A DNA stretch of 20,409 bases from JBFIHF01 sp964411125 (GTDB taxonomy: Bacteria; Myxococcota_A; Bradymonadia; Bradymonadales; Bradymonadaceae). This document shows, one piece after another, positions 1 to 5,288 of the stretch (the stretch's first letter is position 1; every line of letters starts with the position of its first letter). The notes under the pieces were generated by a model, which saw only the letters and a program-made list of their open reading frames with translations, did not search any database and was not told where the DNA came from. The position numbers were made by a program, and so were the translations under genes. The stretch lies in assembly GCA_964411125.1 (NCBI GenBank), contig CAYPJU010000098.1, positions 1-20,409 of the forward strand, in the 5' to 3' direction.

Positions 1-279
1 GGGGAGTATGAGCTTCGCGTCGGTCATCGGTGCCTCCGGTCAGGGACGGCACCATTGCCGTCCCTCCGTTATCGGCAGCGGCCGGCGAGCGTTGCGAAAA
101 AAAGTGAGAGGCGGGGCGATGGAGTCGGTGGTGCGGGAGTTTGCGCAACCCGCGTCTTTGCGATGGAGCTCCCAGCGGCCTCGGGAGGTCTCGTCCTCAT
201 CCTGGACAAAAAGCGGAGCGAGTTCGCGCGTCCGTTTCACGGAACCCCGAACATCGGGTACGATTGGCTCGTGAAGGTC
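1..279. other. Leading region without a convincing gene
   Basis: I see no credible complete gene here. Open frames exist on both strands, but they look like GC-rich shadows with no recognisable domain. The stretch holds a strong hairpin at 42-65 and an A-run at 97-103 after GTTGCG. The reading frame of the downstream PEGA lipoprotein is open back to 55, but the residues before its signal peptide do not look like protein with a function. A short 5' leader and promoter for the PEGA gene are probably in this region, but I cannot place -35/-10 boxes with any certainty. Confidence 0.5.
42..65. terminator. Perfect 10-bp hairpin, terminator-like
   Basis: AGGGACGGCA (42-51) and TGCCGTCCCT (56-65) are exact reverse complements around the 4-base loop CCAT. 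No T-run follows on either strand, so it is not a classic intrinsic terminator. It may end an upstream gene lying outside the window or act as an RNA structure in the leader of the next operon. Confidence 0.5.
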
Positions 280-672
280 ATGAAGTTCGCTCTGGTAGTG
301 TTCATCATCGCTCTGCTGGGCGGGGGGGCGTCGGGATGCGCCACCACGGCGTCGAAGGATCGCGGCCGCGCCTACTTGCAGTTCGAGATCGAACCGACGA
401 CCGCACGGGTGTACATCGACGAAGAGTACAGCGGTGAATTGTACCGCTGGGTGGAGGGTGTAGTTCCCGTCGAACCGGGACTCAGGAAGGTCACGGTGGC
501 TGCGGAGGGTTACATTACGCAGAGGTTCGACATCGAGCTGTCGAAGAACGAGTTGGTGACGCTCGAACTGGCGCTGGAGAAGACGCTCGAGCTCCCGCCG
601 GAGGAAGAGGAGACTTTGACGGTACAAGAGCGCGCGCGGCGCAAGCGGCTTCGTCGCGAGGTGGAGCGGTGA
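280..672 (+). CDS. PEGA-domain lipoprotein
   Basis: This is a small envelope lipoprotein of 130 residues. A signal peptide (residues 1-19, MKFALVVFIIALLGGG) ends at Cys20 in the lipobox-like ASGC. Residues 32-101 resemble a PEGA domain: YLQFEIEPTTARVYIDEE at the front, a central VPVEPGLRKVTVAAEGY, and a closing run of beta-strand-like residues. PEGA domains are small beta-sandwich surface modules. The C-terminus is charged, with EEEE followed by an Arg-rich end. I chose ATG 280; GTG 271 would add only VKV, and neither has a good ribosome binding site at normal spacing. The stop overlaps the next gene's GTG start (GTGA, 669-672), so the two are probably translationally coupled. PEGA proteins often sit with secretion or kinase genes, which fits the downstream CpaF-like and type III secretion genes, but the specific role is unknown. 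Confidence 0.75.
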   Translation: MKFALVVFIIALLGGGASGCATTASKDRGRAYLQFEIEPTTARVYIDEEYSGELYRWVEGVVPVEPGLRKVTVAAEGYITQRFDIELSKNELVTLELALEKTLELPPEEEETLTVQERARRKRLRREVER

Positions 673-2441
673 CGACGATCGCCGACATTCTGGCTCGCCT
701 GCCGGAGTTGAGTCGCACGCTGGACGACCTGAACGTCTTGCACGTGACGATCGCGCCGAGCGGTATCTGGTCCTTCGAGAAGCTAGGGAGGGTTCGGTCG
801 GGTGGCGGTCGTCTGGATGGAACGGAGTTGGCGCGTCTGGCCGATCGCGTGGCGCCCTCGTCGCCCACGCTCCACGACGATTGGGCGATTCGACGGCTCG
901 ACGGGGTGTCAGGGCCGACCCTGTTGTTGGAGCGGCTGCCGGTCGCGATCGCGGACCGTCTGCCGCAGAAGATCCTCGCCACTTTGAAGGGCGAGGTTCG
1001 TCAGTCTGGAGCCGGAGCTCTGATCGGGCCTCCGGGCTGCGGCAAGGCTGCGCTGATGCTCTGGCTCGCGCTGCAGGTCCCCGACGAGCCCGCAATTTTC
1101 GTGTCCGAGAACCCACCCTCGGAGTTTCCAGGCGAGCATATCAGCCACGTGTATCCGCCCTCGAACATCGGGGAGCGCCGGACGTTGGAGCGACTGGCGC
1201 GGCTCGCCGGTACGGTGTTCTGGGACCGGGTGAGTGGCGTGGAAGACCTCGAAGTGTTGTTCGGATTTCCGGGCGCGCGCCGTCGTTGGTTTTCGCTGGA
1301 CGCGGCGAGCCCGCGAAGCGCGCTCCGCCGGCTTCGGGGGGCGACGAACGTCGGATGCGACGTGCGGTTGACGACCGTACTCGCGCTCGGCAAGTCGGTG
1401 ATTGGTCGACCGGAACCCAAGCATCTCGTCGTTCGTAGCGCGGACGGTTGGGCGGAGACGTTTTCGGGGGACGCTGAGTGCGCCGAGTTGCTGAAAGCTT
1501 TCGACACGGCGGAGAGCGGCGTTCTTCGGACGACAGAGCTTTCGGTGCCGGGATTCATCCTGCCTCCATCGACCGTACATCTCGCCGACGACTTCGTGGA
1601 CGAGGCGGTCGAGAACGACGCGCCCATCGTCTCGCAGTCGCAGCGGCCCGCTGCGGCGAGTGATTCCTCCCCGGCCGATGCACCGCCTGCCACCTTTGCG
1701 TCGGACTCTCCGTTGACGGTCGAAGTCGCGGAGAGAGCGGATGATGCGGTGACGGGGATGCTCATGAACCACGAGCTCGACGAGCTTCGTGAGCAGCAGA
1801 TGAAGGCAGAGGAGGGAAATCCTCACAAGCGGCTGACGGTCGGCGCGCGCAAGTCGCAGGACGGCATGGTCCCCGAGGTAACGAAGGCCTACACGGAGAC
1901 CCCGCACGAGCTGATCCCCGGGATCAACGACGCGGTCACGCCGGTCGCGAAGGTCGCGCCGGACCTCGGAGGGGGGGAAGCTTCGGAGGTCGATTTGCCC
2001 GACGATTCTTCGCCGTCGGTGGAGGTTCAGTTCGATGTCTACGAAGACGTCGAGTACGACGACTCGGAAGTGGAGGACGACTATTCGGGGGTCTTGGACC
2101 CCGGCCTCGATTTCGCGAGTCTCGCCGAAGAGATGCTCAGCGAGCTGTCGGAGGTCGAGCCGTTGGAGGACCACGGCTCGACGGATCCGAGCAAGCCGGT
2201 TCTGCTGAGCGCTTCGGACATCGAAGCGATCGATTCGCAGGAGCTGGCGGATCTCGAGATCGAAGACCTCGAGCCGCTGGACCCCGACGACTCTTTTGCG
2301 GAGACGGTCGCCAGCTCGGGCGACCTCGCGCGGCTCGCGGGCATCACGCGTACGACCGGGACGCCGGACCAGGAGTCGACGAAGGAGTTCGAGCAGCGGA
2401 ATCGGTTGAGCAGACTTCCGAAAAACCGGGGCGACTCCTGA
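669..2441 (+). CDS. Degenerate CpaF/VirB11-like secretion ATPase with long acidic tail
   Basis: A 590-residue protein starting at GTG 669, inside the stop of the PEGA gene. From memory, residues 20-225 follow the CpaF/VirB11 family layout: an N-terminal domain ending SGPTLLLERLP (81-91, matching the family's GPTLTIRKF), a P-loop GPPGCGKA (120-127), then TVFWDRVSGVEDLEVL (182-197) where CpaF has IIVGEVRGPEAFDLL, and SLDAASPRSALRRL (209-222) where CpaF has TLHANSPREALSRL. Key residues are changed: Ala127 replaces the Walker A Ser/Thr, the Glu of VGEVRG is gone, and Asp replaces the His of HANSP. Residues from about 305 to 590 are Asp/Glu/Ser/Pro-rich, look disordered, and match no domain I know. 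Family members power Tad pili or type II/IV secretion at the inner membrane. This one is more likely a non-catalytic paralogue used as an adaptor. It converges on sctQ. Confidence 0.6.
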   Translation: MTTIADILARLPELSRTLDDLNVLHVTIAPSGIWSFEKLGRVRSGGGRLDGTELARLADRVAPSSPTLHDDWAIRRLDGVSGPTLLLERLPVAIADRLPQKILATLKGEVRQSGAGALIGPPGCGKAALMLWLALQVPDEPAIFVSENPPSEFPGEHISHVYPPSNIGERRTLERLARLAGTVFWDRVSGVEDLEVLFGFPGARRRWFSLDAASPRSALRRLRGATNVGCDVRLTTVLALGKSVIGRPEPKHLVVRSADGWAETFSGDAECAELLKAFDTAESGVLRTTELSVPGFILPPSTVHLADDFVDEAVENDAPIVSQSQRPAAASDSSPADAPPATFASDSPLTVEVAERADDAVTGMLMNHELDELREQQMKAEEGNPHKRLTVGARKSQDGMVPEVTKAYTETPHELIPGINDAVTPVAKVAPDLGGGEASEVDLPDDSSPSVEVQFDVYEDVEYDDSEVEDDYSGVLDPGLDFASLAEEMLSELSEVEPLEDHGSTDPSKPVLLSASDIEAIDSQELADLEIEDLEPLDPDDSFAETVASSGDLARLAGITRTTGTPDQESTKEFEQRNRLSRLPKNRGDS

Positions 2442-2458
2442 GACCCTGAGCTCAGGAG
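2435..2458. terminator. Hairpin between convergent genes
   Basis: CTCCTGAG (2435-2442) pairs perfectly with CTCAGGAG (2451-2458) around an 8-base loop. A nested 12-bp palindrome, CCTGAGCTCAGG, lies at 2445-2456. The left arm overlaps the stop codon of the CpaF-like gene, and the right arm lies 20 bases before the end of sctQ on the other strand. The position suits a shared bidirectional terminator, although no T-run follows. Confidence 0.45.
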
Positions 2459-2477
2459 CGTCGAGGCATCGTGCTCG

Positions 2478-2726
2478 TCATCGGGGGGGAGCCGCGCCGA
2501 GTCGGTGGATCCTCACCCCGACCTTTCCTTCGATCGAGACGAGTTCTCCACGGGCGACGACGACGCCGTTGGCGACGAGCTCGACGGCGTCCCCGACGTT
2601 TCGATCTGCCTGCAGAACGTGTCCAGGCGCCAGCGCCGTGAGTTCGCCGAACGAGAGGGTCGTGCGTCCGACGACGAGTTCGACGTCGATCGTCCCGGCC
2701 CCCGTGAGTTGTGTCGTTTCGTCCAT
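2478..2726 (-). CDS. Probable internal translation product SctQ-C
   Basis: An in-frame ATG (Met279 of SctQ) lies about ten residues before the last SPOA domain. On the coding strand it is preceded by GAAAGGGGAATC, a good Shine-Dalgarno-like match at normal spacing. The product would be 82 residues, close to a FliN-like single SPOA protein. In Yersinia, Salmonella and Shigella systems the SctQ gene is known to yield such a short C-terminal protein from an internal start, and it is needed for C-ring assembly. The site here is seen in the sequence; its use is inferred. Confidence 0.5.
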   Translation of the reverse strand: MDETTQLTGAGTIDVELVVGRTTLSFGELTALAPGHVLQADRNVGDAVELVANGVVVARGELVSIEGKVGVRIHRLGAAPPR

Positions 2727-3560
2727 GATTCCCCTTTCTGGTTCTGGTTCGAGAACCGTGAATTGCCACCGGTTCTCCACGATGTGGCAAGACGCGGCGA
2801 CCCGGCAATCGGGCCCGCGAAGGCGCGCCGCGTAGGGGAGGTTCTCCCCGCTTGCGTCCACGGCGCTGTTCTGGAGCAGCACGACATCTCCGCTCCGGAG
2901 TCGCTCCACCTCTTCCCGGGACAGCGTCACGTCGCCAGCGACCAGGGTGAATTGGATGGGGACGGCGCGGCACGCTTGGGGGGCGGGGCGTGGGGGCCCG
3001 GGCTCGAACTCGTCCCAGAGCGTCCGCGGGACGAAGAGCCGGACGACGCCGGACTGGTAGGCGGCGGTGACGCTGAAGACGAGCTCGACGTGAGGCGTGT
3101 CTTTGAGGAGCAGGGTCGCGCGGCCGCTGTCCACCGGTTCGTCGGCGAACGAGAGCGCCGGAGCTCCCTGGCGCGCGAGAGCGTGATGCAAAGTCGTGAC
3201 GACCGACGTCATGAAGCCCGCGTCCCACTCGTCGACGATGCAGGGTGGCGAGGCGTCTTCGAGCAAGGTGTCGAAGACGATCCGGAGGCAATTGAGGTCG
3301 AGGTGCAGGACGCCGAGCCGGCGGTCGGCGTGTTGGAAGGTGGTGAGCCACCCATCCCGCGGTGCCTTTCCGCCGAGGGGCGCGTATCGGATGGTGACGA
3401 GTCGTGCGCTGGTCTCGGCGAGCCCGATGGAAGCGGCGGCGTCCCCCAGAGCGCGATTCCATGCGCCGCCGCGGTCGCCGAGGAGCGCGACGACGTCGTT
3501 CGTCACCCGCACCTCGTCCTTGCCGAGCGTCGTGAGTCTGTCCCACGGGAAGGGTTGCAT
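2478..3560 (-). CDS. sctQ: SctQ-like type III secretion C-ring protein (SPOA domains)
   Basis: A 360-residue protein of the FliM/FliN/YscQ (SctQ) family, which forms the cytoplasmic sorting platform of type III secretion systems. The C-terminal SPOA domain (residues 289-354) is clear: IDVELVVGRTTLSFGELTAL, then LAPGHVLQADRNVGDAVEL and VARGELVSIEGKVGVRI. A more diverged first SPOA-like segment spans about 200-270 (IQFTLVAGDVTLSREEVERL). The N-terminal 190 residues fit the poorly conserved SctQ N-domain. I chose Met at 3560; the frame stays open to 3644, but the added residues (FVRPSTTFSAQARRR...) look like non-coding translation. No ribosome binding site is visible before 3560. Other T3SS structural genes are absent from the window except the divergent SctP-like gene. 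A flagellar FliM/FliN origin is less likely, because the two-SPOA layout and length suit SctQ. Confidence 0.8.
   Translation of the reverse strand: MQPFPWDRLTTLGKDEVRVTNDVVALLGDRGGAWNRALGDAAASIGLAETSARLVTIRYAPLGGKAPRDGWLTTFQHADRRLGVLHLDLNCLRIVFDTLLEDASPPCIVDEWDAGFMTSVVTTLHHALARQGAPALSFADEPVDSGRATLLLKDTPHVELVFSVTAAYQSGVVRLFVPRTLWDEFEPGPPRPAPQACRAVPIQFTLVAGDVTLSREEVERLRSGDVVLLQNSAVDASGENLPYAARLRGPDCRVAASCHIVENRWQFTVLEPEPERGIMDETTQLTGAGTIDVELVVGRTTLSFGELTALAPGHVLQADRNVGDAVELVANGVVVARGELVSIEGKVGVRIHRLGAAPPR
2727..2740 (-). promoter_or_regulatory. Internal ribosome binding site for SctQ-C
   Basis: Read on the minus strand, AAAGGGGA sits 3-4 bases upstream of the internal ATG at 2726. It is a better Shine-Dalgarno match than anything before the full-length sctQ start, where the bases before ATG are CCCCC. 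Confidence 0.45.
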
Positions 3561-3657
3561 GGGGGATCGGATAACAGTTTTTCGGCTATTTTCGCAACGG
3601 CGGCGGGCTTGGGCCGAAAACGTAGTAGAGGGCCGCACAAACAACCGTGGAGAGCAG
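3561..3657. promoter_or_regulatory. Divergent promoter region between sctQ and sctP-like gene
   Basis: A 97-bp gap between divergent starts, with a locally A/T-rich core at 3570-3598. On the minus strand TTGCGA (3597-3592) and TGTTAT (3576-3571) could serve as -35/-10 for sctQ, but the 15-base spacing is short. This placement would give an almost leaderless sctQ message, which fits its missing ribosome binding site. For the plus strand only a GGAGAG ribosome binding site before 3658 is clear. The decamer GTTGCGAAAA here (minus, 3598-3589) also occurs at 91-100 upstream of the PEGA gene. Confidence 0.3.
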
Positions 3658-4161
3658 ATGAAATCGTTGATGTCGTCGATCGTCGCCGAAGCCGTGGAGG
3701 GATGGGCAGGAGAGGAAACGCTGACCCCTATGCGTGGAGCGGCTTTGGAGGGGCGGCGGGATGCGAGCTTCGGGGAGGTGCTGCGCCGGTTCCAGCAGTC
3801 GGAGGAGGAAGAGGAGTCCTCCGCCCCGATCGTTCCCGAGAGGCCCGCGATCGTCGGGGCTCGACATTCCGAGGTCGCCGGAACGACGGAAGGGGCAGCC
3901 GCCCGCCTGGCGCCGGAGCTGGAGCGGATCGTCGCGGCTGTGGTTGTCGGGGTCGACCGTCATCGCCGTCGCGTCGTCGTGGTGGAAGCCGAGACGGCAC
4001 GCGGCCGCGCTCGCGTCACCGTCAGGCGGAGTGGTTCGGGGGTGGAGGTGCGGGTCGCAGCGCCTCCGGAGCTGCGGGCGCTTCTCGATGCGCACCGCGG
4101 GGAGTTTCTCGCCGGATGCCGATCTAGAGGGCTGAAGGTCGTGGGGTTCCGGACGACCTGA
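3658..4161 (+). CDS. Small FliK/SctP/HrpP-like type III secretion protein
   Basis: A 167-residue soluble protein with a GGAGAG ribosome binding site before ATG 3658. The N-terminal half (to about 80) is low in order, with a Glu run (QQSEEEEESS). Residues 84-163 look like the C-terminal domain of FliK/SctP/HrpP substrate-specificity or needle-length proteins: two hydrophobic strands (RRVVVVEAETARGRARVTVRR and GVEVRVAAPPELRALLDAHR) followed by LAGCRSRGLKVVGF. That pattern, a strand pair then a helix with E-L-R-x-L-L and a final short strand, recalls the FliK C-domain. Divergent placement beside sctQ supports it, since sctP and sctQ are neighbours in many systems. It is much shorter than usual rulers, so it may be only a switch domain. 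The family call is tentative and made by eye. Confidence 0.5.
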   Translation: MKSLMSSIVAEAVEGWAGEETLTPMRGAALEGRRDASFGEVLRRFQQSEEEEESSAPIVPERPAIVGARHSEVAGTTEGAAARLAPELERIVAAVVVGVDRHRRRVVVVEAETARGRARVTVRRSGSGVEVRVAAPPELRALLDAHRGEFLAGCRSRGLKVVGFRTT

Positions 4162-4180
4162 GACGTTGGAACAAACTGTG

Positions 4181-4206
4181 CATCGTATCGTCCCATTGCT
4201 ACGATG
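4181..4206. promoter_or_regulatory. Inverted repeat just before the lipoprotein operon
   Basis: CATCGTA (4181-4187) and TACGATG (4200-4206) are exact reverse complements with a 12-base gap, ending 9 bases before the ATG at 4215. TACGAT (4200-4205) could also be a -10 box, with weak TGTGCA (4177-4182) 17 bases upstream. The repeat could therefore be an operator overlapping a promoter, or a start-site hairpin that hides the translation start. Confidence 0.35.
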
Positions 4207-4214
4207 TGTGCACG

Positions 4215-5288
4215 ATGAATCCAAGAAACCGACATTCCGCGCTCCCGTTTGCACTCGCGACGCTGCTACTGGTCGGCATCGGCTGCGAGGGGTGTGAGCC
4301 GTCCAACAATGGTACGGCGGACGACGCGGGGCTCGATGGCGGCACGAGCGGAGATGCGGGGGACGACGCGCCCGAGGGGTACACGGTGCCGTTCGAGATC
4401 GAGGGTTGGGGGTTGCACGCGGCGGCGCGGGATGCTTCGGACATTTATGTCGCGGGGGGCGTCCCAGATCGCGGATCTCTGATGCATTGGGACGGCGAGG
4501 GGTGGGCGGCGGAGGAGATCCCGGAGGGGACTCCGCTTCTGAACTGGGTGATGCTGCTGGAGGGGGAGACGATCGTCGTCGGAAACGGTGGCACGGTGCT
4601 CTCGCGCACTGGCAATGCGTGGGAGACGCAGGAGGTGCCGACCGAGGAAGACCTCTGGGGAGTGTGGGCATCGTCGGCGGACGACGTCTGGGCAGTTGGA
4701 GGAAGAGGCCGCGCCGATGGACAAGCGACACTCCTGCGCCGGGTCGGTGGGACGTGGGCGACGGTCGAGGCCCCCGAGCTCGAACGGCCGGGGGTCAACG
4801 CATGGTTCAAGGTGTGGGGCTCGTCGTCGGACGACGTCTGGATCGTCGGCCAGCGAGGTGGTGTCTTGCACTGGGACGGGGCGGCGCTGGAAGAGGTCGG
4901 GCTCGGGACTTCCGAGGATCTGATCTCGTTGCACGGCACAGGCGCCGATGACGTGTTGATCGTAGGGGGGCGTTCGAACGGAGTGGTCTCTCATTTTGAT
5001 GGATCGGAATGGGCAACCGGGAACATTGCGCCGGCCCCAGGCGTAAATGGAGTGTGGATGACGGGCCCCGGCGAGTTCTGGCTCGCTGGCGTGCGAGGAC
5101 TGTTGCGGAGCGGAACGGTGGAAGGGGACGGGGTGCAGATCCCGCGCACCCCCCCGGTTTCGATGGTCGACATCCACGCGGTGACGGTCGTTCCGGGTTA
5201 CGGTTTGCTGGCGGTCGGGGGCAACTTCGATCGACCCAACGGACCGTACGAAGGGGTGGTGTTGAAGGGTGAGGAGGGAGCGGAATGA
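4215..5288 (+). CDS. Seven-repeat beta-propeller lipoprotein
   Basis: A 357-residue lipoprotein. The signal peptide (MNPRNRHSALPFALATLLLVGIG) leads to Cys24, then an Asp/Gly-rich linker. The body contains seven repeats of the pattern W-x-x-[ASG]-x-x-D-D-[VI]-[WLY]-x-V-G, including LWGVWASSADDVWAVGG, WFKVWGSSSDDVWIVGQ and LISLHGTGADDVLIVGG. Weaker copies begin at IYVAGG, TIVVGN, FWLAGV and LLAVGG. Most repeats are followed by a HWDG- or SRTG-type turn. Seven such units suggest a seven-bladed propeller of the kind common in myxobacterial surface lipoproteins, probably a binding scaffold and not an enzyme. GTG 4206 would add three residues. Its stop overlaps the next ATG (ATGA, 5285-5288), making it the first gene of the lipoprotein operon. 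The ligand is unknown. Confidence 0.8.
   Translation: MNPRNRHSALPFALATLLLVGIGCEGCEPSNNGTADDAGLDGGTSGDAGDDAPEGYTVPFEIEGWGLHAAARDASDIYVAGGVPDRGSLMHWDGEGWAAEEIPEGTPLLNWVMLLEGETIVVGNGGTVLSRTGNAWETQEVPTEEDLWGVWASSADDVWAVGGRGRADGQATLLRRVGGTWATVEAPELERPGVNAWFKVWGSSSDDVWIVGQRGGVLHWDGAALEEVGLGTSEDLISLHGTGADDVLIVGGRSNGVVSHFDGSEWATGNIAPAPGVNGVWMTGPGEFWLAGVRGLLRSGTVEGDGVQIPRTPPVSMVDIHAVTVVPGYGLLAVGGNFDRPNGPYEGVVLKGEEGAE

Noticed and set aside
40..1116. 358-codon open frame on the minus strand over the PEGA and CpaF-like genes
   Set aside because: Arg/Pro-rich translation without domains, opposite two genes with clear signal peptide and P-loop features; a GC-rich shadow.
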